A model generated the notes under the pieces. It saw only the letters and a list, made by a program, of their open reading frames with translations, searched no databases and was not told the DNA's origin. Shown in pieces: positions 26,768 to 35,761 of a stretch of DNA of 64,000 bases; the first letter of the stretch is position 1, and the number at the start of each line of letters is the position of its first letter. A program made the translations under genes and the position numbers. Source of the stretch: Nibribacter koreensis (GTDB lineage Bacteria > Bacteroidota > Bacteroidia > Cytophagales > Hymenobacteraceae); assembly GCF_039541795.1 (NCBI RefSeq), contig NZ_BAABGX010000002.1:1550001-1614000 (forward strand), given 5' to 3'.

Positions 26768-29428
26768 ATGTACAGACTTCTTTTCATCGTGGCACTTCTC
26801 ACCGGCTGGTACCCGGTTACCGGGCAGCACGAGAATCACGGTACGCCACCCGCCAGGCAGCAGACCGTTGTTTATACCTGCCCCATGCACCCAGAGGTGC
26901 AGAGCCCTTCCCCCGGCAAATGCCCTAAATGCGGCATGACCCTGGTAAGGCAGAAAGCCAAGGCTACGACCAAAGCAGCCCCAGCCCCTAAACCGGAAGT
27001 ACGAAAACCCAAACCGGCTACCCCGGCCAGGAAAAAAGCGCAACCCGCCCCGGCGCAGCCTGCTGTTAAAAAGCAACCTTCCGTTAAAGAACAGCCCGCT
27101 GTAAAAAATAAACCGGTCGAGCATCAGCATGACACCCCGGTCACCAACCCAGAGGTAGAAGAAGGGCCCGTTCAGAAAGCGGGGCATAACGTAGAAAAGC
27201 CTGGGCCTACACCAACGCCCCGGACTGTGCGCTATGATCTGTACGTGGAAGACACCATTGTTTACTTTACGGGAAGGCCTAAAAAGGCCATCGCCATCAA
27301 TGGCAGCATTCCGGCTCCGGCCCTCACCTTCACCGAGGGGGATACCGCCGAGATCTACGTCCATAACAAACTGGATGTCGCTACCTCCATCCACTGGCAC
27401 GGCGTGTTCCTGCCCAACCGGTTTGACGGGGTGCCCTATCTCACCCAAAAGCCCATCGCCCCGCATAGCACCTACCTTTACAAGTTCCCCATTATACAGA
27501 ATGGGACCTACTGGTACCATAGCCACAGCGGTTTTCAGGAGCAGAGCGGCATGTACGGGGCGCTCATCTTCCACAAGAAGAACGAGCCGGCCATGCCGGC
27601 CATCCCCATTGTGCTAAGCGACTGGACCGATCTGAAACCCAAGGAGGTGTACCGCTCCCTTAGAAGCGCCAACGACTGGTTCGGAATCCAGAAAGGGGCC
27701 ACCCAGAGCTACGGCGAGGCCATTCAAAAAGGACATTTCACCACCAAGCTTAAGAATGAATGGAAACGCATGACCGCCATGGATGTGAGCGACGTGGCCT
27801 ATGAGAAAGTCCTCACGAACGGGCAGTCTACCCACGAGCAGACCCATTTCCAGGCCGGAGACGTGGTAAAGTTGCGGGTGGTGAATGGTGGCGCCTCCAC
27901 CTATTTCTGGCTTACCTATTCGGGGGGCAAGATCACCGTGGTGGCCAACGACGGGAACGATGTGGAACCGGTGGAAGTAGACCGCCTCATCATGGCCCCC
28001 TCTGAGACCTATGACCTGCTGGTCACCATCCCCCAGGACATGCAATATGAGTTCCTTGCGACTGCCGAGGACAGGACCAACTCTACCTCATTATGGCTGG
28101 GCAGGGGCATGAAGATGCCGGCAGAACGGCTGGGTAAACTCAAATACTTCGAGGGGATGAAGATGATGAACGACATGATGAAGTTGAACGGTGACATGGA
28201 GCCCATGGGCATGGTGATGAGCAACCAGCAGATGGACATGAACAGCGTCATGTACCCGGAGGGTGCCGGTGGGGGCCATGCCAATCATGGGGAGCAGGAC
28301 CAAAAGCCAGCCGCCGACGTGGAAAAGAAAATGCAACCGCCTACAGATACCACGCAGGAAGCCCATTCCATGGAAGGGCATGAGATGCATAAAATGGACA
28401 TGGACGAGAGCGCAGGCGACCTGGTCACGCTCAACTACGGTATGCTGCGGTCTCCGGAGCAGACCACCCTGAAACCGGGACCAGAGAAGGTGCTGCGCTT
28501 TGAGCTGACCGGCAACATGAACCGCTACGTCTGGACCATTGACAACAAAACGGTGTCGGAGTCAGACAAGATCCTGATCAGGAAGGGCGAGAACGTAAAG
28601 GTCATCATGTTCAACAACTCCATGATGCGGCACCCCATGCACCTGCACGGGCATGACTTCCGGGTGCTGAACAAGCAGGGAGCGCATGCGCCGCTCAAGA
28701 ACGTGGTGGACATCCTGCCCATGGAAACAGACACCCTGGAATTCGCGGCCTCAGAAAGCGGGGACTGGTTTTTCCACTGCCACATTCTCTACCACATGAT
28801 GGCCGGCATGGGACGGGTGTTCACCTACCAGAACTCTCCGCCCAACCCCGAGTTGCCGGACCCTAAACTGGCCTGGAAAAGACTGAACATGGAAGAGAAA
28901 ATGTTCCTGCCCTCCGGGCAGATTGGCATAGAAAGCAACGGCAGCGACGGGGAGTTCATGCTCGCCAACGCCCGCTACCAAATCTCCACCGAATGGCGCA
29001 TAGGTTTCAAAAAGGAGTACGGCATTGAGAGTGAGACTTACTTTGGTCGGTATCTGGGCAAGATGCAGTGGCTTTTCCCATTTATCGGGTTTGATTACCA
29101 CCACAACAGCGTGGAGAACGAACCAGAGGAAACCATGCTCGGGCAATCCAGTAACCAGAATAATAGAAAGGCTTTCGTGGCCGGGGTGCAGTATATTCTA
29201 CCCATGCTGGTGCAGGCGGAGGCCAGGATTGACAGCAAAGGCAAGTTGCGCTTTCAGCTACGCCGCGAGGACATTCCGCTGACCAGCCGCCTGCGGATGA
29301 ACCTGACCGCCAACACTGACAAGGAGTACATGGCCGGCTTCAGGTATGTGCTCACCAAATACATCTCCCTGTCCACGCATTATGACAGTGATATGAAGTA
29401 CGGGGCCGGCTTCACCTTCGTCTATTAA
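26768..29428 (+). CDS. Multicopper oxidase with HMBD and C-terminal barrel-like domain
   Basis: The 886-aa protein starts with a signal peptide (MYRLLFIVALLTGWYPVTGQ), then a CPMHP module (YTCPMHPEVQSPSPGKCPKCGM, about residues 36-58) and a long Pro/Lys/Ala linker. The multicopper oxidase has copper ligand motifs SIHWHG (about 209), YWYHSHSGF (about 248), HPMHLHGHDF (about 621) and HCHILYHMMAGM (about 670). A Met/His-rich insert near 475-560 (MNSVMYPEG...HEMHKMDMDE) fits cuprous oxidation. The last 170 residues, ending in FTFVY, have alternating beta-strand patterns like the CopB outer-membrane protein, so the chain appears to be a CopA-CopB fusion. It would oxidise Cu(I) in the periplasm. 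A broken copy of the tail is at 36958. Confidence 0.92.
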   Translation: MYRLLFIVALLTGWYPVTGQHENHGTPPARQQTVVYTCPMHPEVQSPSPGKCPKCGMTLVRQKAKATTKAAPAPKPEVRKPKPATPARKKAQPAPAQPAVKKQPSVKEQPAVKNKPVEHQHDTPVTNPEVEEGPVQKAGHNVEKPGPTPTPRTVRYDLYVEDTIVYFTGRPKKAIAINGSIPAPALTFTEGDTAEIYVHNKLDVATSIHWHGVFLPNRFDGVPYLTQKPIAPHSTYLYKFPIIQNGTYWYHSHSGFQEQSGMYGALIFHKKNEPAMPAIPIVLSDWTDLKPKEVYRSLRSANDWFGIQKGATQSYGEAIQKGHFTTKLKNEWKRMTAMDVSDVAYEKVLTNGQSTHEQTHFQAGDVVKLRVVNGGASTYFWLTYSGGKITVVANDGNDVEPVEVDRLIMAPSETYDLLVTIPQDMQYEFLATAEDRTNSTSLWLGRGMKMPAERLGKLKYFEGMKMMNDMMKLNGDMEPMGMVMSNQQMDMNSVMYPEGAGGGHANHGEQDQKPAADVEKKMQPPTDTTQEAHSMEGHEMHKMDMDESAGDLVTLNYGMLRSPEQTTLKPGPEKVLRFELTGNMNRYVWTIDNKTVSESDKILIRKGENVKVIMFNNSMMRHPMHLHGHDFRVLNKQGAHAPLKNVVDILPMETDTLEFAASESGDWFFHCHILYHMMAGMGRVFTYQNSPPNPELPDPKLAWKRLNMEEKMFLPSGQIGIESNGSDGEFMLANARYQISTEWRIGFKKEYGIESETYFGRYLGKMQWLFPFIGFDYHHNSVENEPEETMLGQSSNQNNRKAFVAGVQYILPMLVQAEARIDSKGKLRFQLRREDIPLTSRLRMNLTANTDKEYMAGFRYVLTKYISLSTHYDSDMKYGAGFTFVY

Positions 29429-29494
29429 GCCTCTAAAGATAAGTTTTAATTAATTTAATCAGAAGTAGACCCTGTTTTAGAAAATTAATAGTCC

Positions 29495-29797
29495 ATGATA
29501 GGTTTTATTTGGCATCTGGTGCTCCACCTTGCGGTGCCAGTGATAGTTGCGTGGTTTTTCTTTCGCACTAATTTTAGAAAGGCTGCGCTGATTATGTTTT
29601 CTGCTATCTTAATCGATGTGGATCACCTGTTGGCAGAGCCCATTGTAGATCCCAACCGGTGCAGTGTAGGGTTTCACCTGTTACATAGCTACTGGCTGAT
29701 ACCTGTTTATGTGCTTTTTTGCTTTTGGCCTAGAACCAGGCTCTTGGGGCTGGGGCTGGTTATTCACATTGTGCTTGATTGGATAGAATGCCTGTAA
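29495..29797 (+). CDS. DUF6122-family membrane protein (copy 1)
   Basis: The 100-aa product has about three membrane helices. It has a conserved core, LIDVDHLLAEPIVDPNRCSVGFHLLHSYW, with Asp, His and a Cys, and a second His in VIHIVLDWIECL. The Asp/His pattern (DxDHL) resembles membrane metal-dependent hydrolases of the YdjM type, but it is much shorter. The family is Bacteroidota DUF6122, of unknown function. Paralogues at 35308 and in the C-terminal half of the 39030 gene keep the same core (DLDHL, DP.RC, HPLHS). It follows the oxidase gene by 66 bp on the same strand. Confidence 0.78.
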   Translation: MIGFIWHLVLHLAVPVIVAWFFFRTNFRKAALIMFSAILIDVDHLLAEPIVDPNRCSVGFHLLHSYWLIPVYVLFCFWPRTRLLGLGLVIHIVLDWIECL

Positions 29798-29971
29798 GAA
29801 TGCCTCATTTTAAAAACATGGGATCGTTCTTAAAACTATTGTGTATAAAAGCATTTCAGATTCCGCGTGAACGCATTTAGGCTTCAAGCATGACTTAGTT
29901 TTAAAAGGAATTAATCCAAATCCTGGACATATTTAGAATTAGTCACATGCAATAGTGCAACTGACACGTGA

Positions 29972-30020
29972 CAAAAAAGTGTGAGGTGCCTGAGTAAAAT
30001 TATTTTCAGACACCTCACAC
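29972..30020 (-). terminator. Rho-independent terminator for the DUF305 gene
   Basis: Arms GTGTGAGGTG (29979-29988) and CACCTCACAC (30011-30020) form a hairpin, and on the minus strand it is followed by TTTTTTGT. It terminates the minus-strand gene ending at 30050. Confidence 0.8.
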
Positions 30021-30049
30021 CATCAACCACTTATTTGAAATTACTTGGA

Positions 30050-30733
30050 TTACTGCTGCTGCCAGGCTTTTAGCTCTTTGATTTCCTTTGTTTGTTGGTC
30101 AATCGTTTTCTGAGCCATTTGCTTCATTTCTTCTGTCTTGGCCATTTTCAGAAACTCTTTTGACATCTCATTTCCCATCTGGTGGTGATGGACCATCATC
30201 TGGGCAAAGTTCTGGTCGGTATTCATACCGCTCATATCCTGTTGGTGCATCTGGCCCATCATCGACATCATAGGGCGCACCATTTTCATAGTTGTAGCAG
30301 TGTCGCCTGTGGCTGGCTTATGCTTGCTCATGAAATCCTGCAGCTTTTGTATGTCGGCTTGATTGGTTTCCTTCGTTTTCTGGGCCATCTCTTTCATTTT
30401 CATGTCTGTACCGTTGGCTAGTTCTTCATCTGCCATTCGGACAGCTCCCTTGTGGTGATGGGTCATCATCTGCGCGAAATCATAATCGGGATCACCTGTC
30501 ATCTGGGTCCTGATGTTCTGCATTTCCTCCATGTTCTGATGCATGATTCCCATCATATCACCCTTTGCCATATCAGTATCCACGGCAGTTTCAGCATCTG
30601 TATTAGTAGTCTCCTCTGTTGTGGCAGTAGTAGTGTCATTTGTAGATGTATCCTGCCCACCACACGCTACCATAAACAGGGCTGCCCCTAACACAAGAGG
30701 CAAGGTTGAAATTTGTTTTATGCGTCTTTTCAT
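30050..30733 (-). CDS. DUF305 lipoprotein (copy 2)
   Basis: The 227-aa protein has a lipoprotein signal (LVLGAALFMVAC). A Thr/Glu/Asp-rich spacer follows, then two DUF305 repeats with HHHKGAVRMADEE and HHHQMGNEMSKEF and many Met residues. It is the closest relative of the 22280 gene by architecture and probably arose by duplication. It lies 80 bp beyond the CopB ATPase gene's 5'... i.e. upstream of the ATPase on the map but on the same strand, so the ATPase (ending at 30813) is transcribed before it and the two may be one operon. The role is periplasmic copper binding by family. Confidence 0.88.
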   Translation of the reverse strand: MKRRIKQISTLPLVLGAALFMVACGGQDTSTNDTTTATTEETTNTDAETAVDTDMAKGDMMGIMHQNMEEMQNIRTQMTGDPDYDFAQMMTHHHKGAVRMADEELANGTDMKMKEMAQKTKETNQADIQKLQDFMSKHKPATGDTATTMKMVRPMMSMMGQMHQQDMSGMNTDQNFAQMMVHHHQMGNEMSKEFLKMAKTEEMKQMAQKTIDQQTKEIKELKAWQQQ

Positions 30734-30812
30734 AGTTTTTAGTTTATCTAATTAAATAGAATGTATACGGTTTGATTTCTGGGCTGTTATAATTGAGGCA
30801 AATTCCCTGGGA

Positions 30813-32918
30813 CTATTTTATCTGCCTTCTGAGCAATTGCGCGTTAATGGCAACGATCACGGTGCTGAGGCTCATGAGGGCGGCGCCTATGGCCGGGGAG
30901 ACCATGATTCCCTGGTTGTAGAGCACGCCTGCCGCCAACGGGAGTGCCACCACGTTGTAGCCGGTGGCCCAGATCAGGTTCTGGATCATCTTCCGGTAGG
31001 TGGCCTTCCCGAAAAGGATGAGCGAGGCGATGTCCTGCGGGTTGCTGTTGACCAGAATGATGTCTGCGGTCTCGGCGGCCACGTCCGTGCCGGAGCCCAC
31101 GGCTATGCCTATATCGGCCTGGGCCAGGGCAGGGGCGTCGTTCACGCCGTCGCCGGTCATGGCCACGAACTCCCCCTTCGCCTGCAATTCCTTCACCTTT
31201 TCCTGTTTCTGGTGGGGCAGCACATTGGCCAGGAAACCATCCATGTTCAGCTTGTCGCTCACGCTTCTGGCCACCCGCTCATTGTCTCCGGTCAGCAACA
31301 GGTTTTTTATGCCATTCTCCTTCAGGATGCGTATGGCCTCTGCAGATTCTGGCCTTATCTGGTCGCGCATGGAGATGTAGCCTATTGGAAGACCATCTAC
31401 CAGCACATGCACCACCGTTTCCACCCCTTCCTCGGTCTCACTGGCGGGCACCTGAATGTTGAACTCCTGAAGGTAGTTAGGGCCTACCACTTTCACGTCC
31501 TTTCCTTCCACTTTGCCCTCCAGGCCTTTTCCGGGCAAGTAGTTGAATGCCTCAGAGGCGGGAACCTGTATGCCTTCTTCCTTTACTTTTCTCAGGATGC
31601 CCTGGGAGATGAAGTGCTCTGAGTTCTGCTCCACGCCAGCCGCCAGCCGCAGCATCTCCTTCTTGTCCATGGCCGGGTTAAAGGTAATTACCTCTGCCAC
31701 CTGGTGAGAACCCTGGGTGAGGGTGCCGGTCTTGTCAAAGATGATGGTGGTGATGTTGCGGGAGTTCTCAAAAGCGGTGCGGTTACGGATGAGAAGGCCA
31801 TTGTTCGCCGATACCGCCGTAGAGATAGCCACCACCAACGGCACGGCCAGCCCCAGCGCGTGCGGGCAGGAGATGACCATGACAGTGACCATTCGTTCCA
31901 GAGCAAAGGAGAGTTCATGCCCCAGCAGAAGCCATACGGCAAAGGTGCCGAAACCGGCGATGAGGGCGATGTAAGTGAGCCATTTGGCGGCACGGTCGGC
32001 CAGGCGCTGGGTTTCTGACTTGGTCTTCTGGGCCTCCTGCACCAGCGTGATCACCTTGTTGAGGTAACTGTCTTTTCCGGTGCCGGTTACCCGCACCTGT
32101 AAGGATCCGTTGCCGTTGATGGAGCCCCCGATGACCCTGTCTCCCGTCGCCTTCTTGGCGGGCTTGCTCTCGCCGGTCAGCATGCTCTCGTTCAGATGGC
32201 TTTCCCCACTCTCCACCTCACCGTCGGCGGGCACTTTTTCGCCTGGTTTCACCAAAATAAGGTCACCTTTCCTCAGGTCCTCAATGCGTACCCGCACCGG
32301 CTCCCCATTTCGCAGCAATAAGGCGTCGGCGGGCATCATGCTTACCAGCAGTTCCAAGGCCTTTGATGCGCCCAGCACAGACTTCATCTCTATCCAGTGG
32401 CCAAGCAGCATGATAACAATGAGGGTGGCCAGTTCCCAGAAGAAATCCATTCCCTCTAACCCGAACACAATGGCGGTGCTGTAAAGGTAAGCCACCGTGA
32501 TCGCCACGCCAATGAGCGTCATCATGCCCGGCGCCGCCTTCTTTACCTCTTCCCACAGCCCGGTTAAAAAGGGCCAGCCTCCATAGAAATAGATGACGGA
32601 GGAAAGCGCGAAGGCGATGTACATGGCATAGGGGATGTCCAGGGAGAACCCAAGGATATGCTGCACCATGGGGCTCAGGATCACCACCGGAACGGACAAG
32701 GCCAATGACACCCAGAACCTTTTCCGGAAATCATTGATCATCATCCGGTGGTGATCATGGCCGTGCTCTCCGTGCGGCGGGTGACCGCCGGTGTCTTCCT
32801 GCGTGGCTTGCTCGTGGCCGTGCAAAGTAATTTCTTCCAGATGCTCGGTTACCTGGCCGGCCTGCCCCTTCGCCTTTTGTTTCCGGGTGTTGCCGTGATG
32901 GTATTGACTATGGTCCAT
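30813..32918 (-). CDS. copB: Copper-translocating P-type ATPase, CPH (CopB) type
   Basis: The 701-aa protein has an N-terminal His-rich region (QYHHGNTRK, HPPHGEHGHDHHRMM) instead of HMA domains. The P1B-3 signature CPH is in ISCPHALGLAVPL. Actuator TGES, phosphorylation DKTGTLT and hinge GDGVNDAPAL motifs are all present. CPH-type ATPases export Cu2+, Cu+ or Ag+ across the inner membrane. Length and motif set are complete. It is followed on the same strand by the DUF305 gene at 30050 and preceded by the terminator of the DUF2231 gene. Confidence 0.93.
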   Translation of the reverse strand: MDHSQYHHGNTRKQKAKGQAGQVTEHLEEITLHGHEQATQEDTGGHPPHGEHGHDHHRMMINDFRKRFWVSLALSVPVVILSPMVQHILGFSLDIPYAMYIAFALSSVIYFYGGWPFLTGLWEEVKKAAPGMMTLIGVAITVAYLYSTAIVFGLEGMDFFWELATLIVIMLLGHWIEMKSVLGASKALELLVSMMPADALLLRNGEPVRVRIEDLRKGDLILVKPGEKVPADGEVESGESHLNESMLTGESKPAKKATGDRVIGGSINGNGSLQVRVTGTGKDSYLNKVITLVQEAQKTKSETQRLADRAAKWLTYIALIAGFGTFAVWLLLGHELSFALERMVTVMVISCPHALGLAVPLVVAISTAVSANNGLLIRNRTAFENSRNITTIIFDKTGTLTQGSHQVAEVITFNPAMDKKEMLRLAAGVEQNSEHFISQGILRKVKEEGIQVPASEAFNYLPGKGLEGKVEGKDVKVVGPNYLQEFNIQVPASETEEGVETVVHVLVDGLPIGYISMRDQIRPESAEAIRILKENGIKNLLLTGDNERVARSVSDKLNMDGFLANVLPHQKQEKVKELQAKGEFVAMTGDGVNDAPALAQADIGIAVGSGTDVAAETADIILVNSNPQDIASLILFGKATYRKMIQNLIWATGYNVVALPLAAGVLYNQGIMVSPAIGAALMSLSTVIVAINAQLLRRQIK

Positions 32919-32941
32919 GCCTGGGTGGGGTTTACGTAAAC

Positions 32942-32975
32942 AAAAAAGACGCTGGTTGGGGCCAGCGTCTTTTTA
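32942..32975 (-). terminator. Terminator of the DUF2231 gene (copy 2)
   Basis: AGACGCTGG (32947-32955) and CCAGCGTCT (32962-32970) pair over a short GC-rich loop, with A and T runs on both sides, so it can work on both strands. It lies just 3' of the minus-strand gene ending at 32981. Confidence 0.85.
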
Positions 32976-32980
32976 TACTC

Positions 32981-33667
32981 CTAATCATGGTGTTCCGTTT
33001 CCAGGTACCTGCCCTGCGGCCCTACGCCTTCTATATGCACAAGCTGGGCTCCGTAGTGCCCGGCCATGGCCACCGCATAGGCGGCCCCGGCGAGGATAAG
33101 TGCGGCCGCTAGAACAGTCCACCTCTTGCCTTTGAGCAGAAACTGACTCACGGCCTGCGCGAGCAGCCCTGCGATACCCAGGTAGACGGTCCAATCGGCG
33201 TACAGGTCATGTTGGGCCAGGACAGCCTGTGCATGGTCCGTAAGCCCTGCCGTGTGGGGGTGGGCAAACTTGGTGGCGTAGAATGCCGTGGCCGCCCCTA
33301 CAAAAGCAGAAACGGTGACGATCCAGTCTAGTTCCTTGCGCAGGAAAAGGACGTTGGCCAGGGAGACGGCGGCCGCCACCAGCAAGAGCACAATGGGGAA
33401 GTGGACGATTAGCGGGTGCTTGTTGGGGAAATCCTCTGGCGTGGCGTGAAGGGTGGCCGGTTCCTGCAGATGGCCGGCGTGTTCTTCAGGTGAGACGGTC
33501 TGCGCACTGGAATCTCTGGAAGTGTTAGTGCTTGTAGCGGACACAGTGGAACGCTGGTTTTTTGCGGTCTTCGCTCCGTGCTTTTCCCCGCCGTGCGCGG
33601 CCACCAGCGTAGGGATGACAATTGACACGTGGAGTAAAAGAAGCAATAAGGTTAGGTGTCTTTTCAA
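32981..33667 (-). CDS. DUF2231-type membrane protein (copy 2)
   Basis: The 228-aa protein has a signal peptide, an AHGGEKHG motif just after it, and a Ser/Thr-rich linker. The four-helix DUF2231 membrane domain follows (NKHPLIVHFPIVLLLVAAAVSL, TKFAHPHTAGLTDHAQAV, GHYGAQLVHIEGVGPQGRYLE). It is strongly similar along its length to the 18732 protein, so this is a within-island duplicate. It is followed by its own terminator. No enzymatic role is known. Confidence 0.8.
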   Translation of the reverse strand: MKRHLTLLLLLLHVSIVIPTLVAAHGGEKHGAKTAKNQRSTVSATSTNTSRDSSAQTVSPEEHAGHLQEPATLHATPEDFPNKHPLIVHFPIVLLLVAAAVSLANVLFLRKELDWIVTVSAFVGAATAFYATKFAHPHTAGLTDHAQAVLAQHDLYADWTVYLGIAGLLAQAVSQFLLKGKRWTVLAAALILAGAAYAVAMAGHYGAQLVHIEGVGPQGRYLETEHHD

Positions 33668-34185
33668 TTTTTGATAGTTGTTGGAAAAGCTGGGGTTGAT
33701 GATTCAAAATTTAACGTAGTTTAAGCTGAATTTACCAAAACTAGAAGGGTGCCGATCCAGATTCATGGATTTTCATGGAATGTCACAAATTTACCTTAGC
33801 TGTTCCTTTGCCCTTGCCTGGGAGGGTTTAGTCTGTGAGAGTCAGTTGAGCATGCTGGGGGATGAGCCGCCAACCTTTCGTATATCATTTCATGGGCCTC
33901 ATGGTTCATTGCTTGCTAAGGTTTATCTCCCTGCTTCCCCTAAGATCAGTCAACCATATGGGCCCGTTTTTGAATGAGAGCCAAGTTGCCTTGGTTTTCC
34001 TTCGCCTAACCTTTCTCGCCTGCGGATCCGACGAATCAGGCAACGCCTCCAATTCAGAGTATTTTGTCCCAACCGTCTTATCTATTGTTGACACAAAGAG
34101 GGAGATTGGTCATTAAGTGAAACAACTGGGGATGAATTTACAGTATACTGATTTGAACGCCTCCTATTTTAAGATAGGAACAACT
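33668..34185. other. Gene-free stretch
   Basis: Only short ORFs with no recognisable domain were seen (for example 33862-34116). This could be decayed DNA of the island. Confidence 0.45.
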
Positions 34186-34677
34186 ATGGAAAATAAACAC
34201 GGAATGAATAACAGTAATGAAAGTAAAAGCCCTTATGCAAAATTTGCGTTAATGTTGCTTTGCTCCTTTATCGCCATGTATGTGACCATGTATTTGAATA
34301 CGTTCGAGATAGACCATGTTTATTTCAGCCTTACGCGATTTTACATGGCCTGCCTCGGTATTTCTGCGATGGCAGTGATAATGTTTCTCTTCATGAACAA
34401 TATGTATAAGGACAGGAAAAAGAACTTGGTTATATTATCAGGTAGTTTAGTTCTTTTCATGAGTGCTTTGATTTTGGCAAGGACACAAACCCCGGTTGAT
34501 GATGTGACATACATGAGAGCAATGATACCACACCATTCAATAGCCATTCTGACCAGTAAAAGGGCGGATTTAAAAGATCCGAAGGTAAAGAAGATGGCAG
34601 AAGAGATTATAAAAGCTCAGGAAAAGGAAATTGCAGAGATGAAATCACATATAAGAAGGTTACAGTCAAGAGAGTAG
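34186..34677 (+). CDS. Membrane-anchored DUF305 protein (copy 3)
   Basis: The 163-aa product starts at ATG 34186 (MENKHGMNNSNESKS) and has three hydrophobic helices followed by one DUF305 unit (VTYMRAMIPHHSIAILTSKRADL...IKAQEKEIAEMKSHI). A GTG in frame at 34117 would add 23 residues of no clear type and was rejected. Unlike the other three DUF305 proteins it has no lipoprotein signal and only one repeat, with an inner-membrane anchor. The His pair in PHHS is the expected copper site. Its neighbours are remnants and the second DUF6122 gene. Confidence 0.8.
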   Translation: MENKHGMNNSNESKSPYAKFALMLLCSFIAMYVTMYLNTFEIDHVYFSLTRFYMACLGISAMAVIMFLFMNNMYKDRKKNLVILSGSLVLFMSALILARTQTPVDDVTYMRAMIPHHSIAILTSKRADLKDPKVKKMAEEIIKAQEKEIAEMKSHIRRLQSRE

Positions 34678-35307
34678 CATAGAGAGATTTTGCCCAGAAG
34701 TGGGATGAACCTTAAATGATGGCACTTTTTGCAGAATGAATGCCAGCAGATAGCAAGGGTCATAAGCCATCCTTCGGCCAACAGCCTCGCACGCCTCATG
34801 CACGGGTGCATTAGAAGGGGTAACCATATTCAAATGCGGCTTTTCTCAAGAGATAGCGACCTATCCTAAGCTGAGGGCGGTGCTTTCCGCACCAGGCTGA
34901 ATCACTGGCAAGCAATGCGATCCGCTCTGCACCCCGTTGACTCCTGAGTTGACCTGAGCCAGGTGAGGAAAGGGAGACTCTTCTTGCGGGCTAACTCATC
35001 GTCTCTATAAATCTCCTTGACCTTTGATTAGAGACCTATTCTTTTGAAAAAGGCTCTTGTTGTTACTGCAGGAGCCTCTCTGTTTTTTGGAAGCAGAAAA
35101 AAGGAAAGGTTCTAGTAAAATGCGTGCAGATAACAAGTCAAATCATAAATTCACGCATTGGTTGCCATGCTTGCAATGGAGGGACTAGTCAATCCTCTAT
35201 AATTGTTTGGAAGGAGTGCGCAGAGTCTTGCCGTCGGTGCGAGGAGGCTTGTCGTTCAGTAGCCTAGCCTCAGGTTCAGATAATTATAACTTCTCCCCTA
35301 AAAGATT
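34678..35307. other. Decayed stretch with a Csp fragment
   Basis: No intact gene is present. It contains a hairpin with a T-run (AGGCTC 35051-35056 with GAGCCT 35072-35077, then TCTCTGTTTTTT), possibly a leftover terminator, and the Csp fragment at 35211-35267 described separately. Confidence 0.5.
35211..35267 (+). pseudogene. C-terminal fragment of a Csp copper storage gene
   Basis: These 18 codons plus stop encode KECAESCRRCEEACRSVA, nearly the same as the end of the intact Csp protein at 21792 (RECAESCRRCEEACRAAV). No upstream frame continues the similarity, so only the 3' end is left. It directly precedes the second DUF6122 gene. Confidence 0.8.
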
Positions 35308-35598
35308 TTGTTACATCTGCTCTTGCATATAATTGTGCCAGGTTTGGTGGCCTGGCTCTTTTTCAGAAAGGACTGGGTGAAAGTAAGTTTAATAATGGTG
35401 GCTACTTACCTAGTCGATTTAGACCACCTGTTGGCCACCCCCATGTATGACCCGGACAGGTGCGGTATAGGTTTCCATCCTTTGCATTCTTACTGGGCAA
35501 TTGGCGTTTACTTTCTAATGTTATTCTATAAACCCATGCGGATAGTGGCCCTCGGTTTACTAATCCATATGGCACTTGATTATATTGACTGTTTTTAG
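35308..35598 (+). CDS. DUF6122-family membrane protein (copy 2)
   Basis: The 96-aa product has three hydrophobic helices and the conserved core LVDLDHLLATPMYDPDRCGIGFHPLHSYW. The C-terminus is LLIHMALDYIDCF. The only in-frame start is TTG at 35308, giving LHLLLHIIVPGLVAWLFF, which aligns with the start of the 29495 protein. Apart from that start it looks intact. It lies between the Csp remnant and a DUF305 gene, repeating the order Csp-DUF6122-DUF305 seen in the main island. Confidence 0.75.
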   Translation: MLHLLLHIIVPGLVAWLFFRKDWVKVSLIMVATYLVDLDHLLATPMYDPDRCGIGFHPLHSYWAIGVYFLMLFYKPMRIVALGLLIHMALDYIDCF

Positions 35599-35761
35599 TG
35601 AACTTGTTAAGAAGGAAGAGAAATACCAGATTGTCGCTAACTTTTTTAGGGCAAGCCTGTTCTCTTCGCAATTGGCAGTGAAAATACACGTTAGGTACAA
35701 TCGCACCTTTATGTTTTATTGACAATCGAGTCTTTGATAAAAAAATTAATTAAGACCAATC

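Noticed and set aside
33765..34116. Two overlapping plus-strand ORFs of 70-84 codons
   Set aside because: No recognisable domain or signal, and they overlap each other in different frames.
34117..34185. GTG start extending the membrane DUF305 protein by 23 residues
   Set aside because: The added residues have no membrane or signal character, and the ATG at 34186 gives a normal layout.
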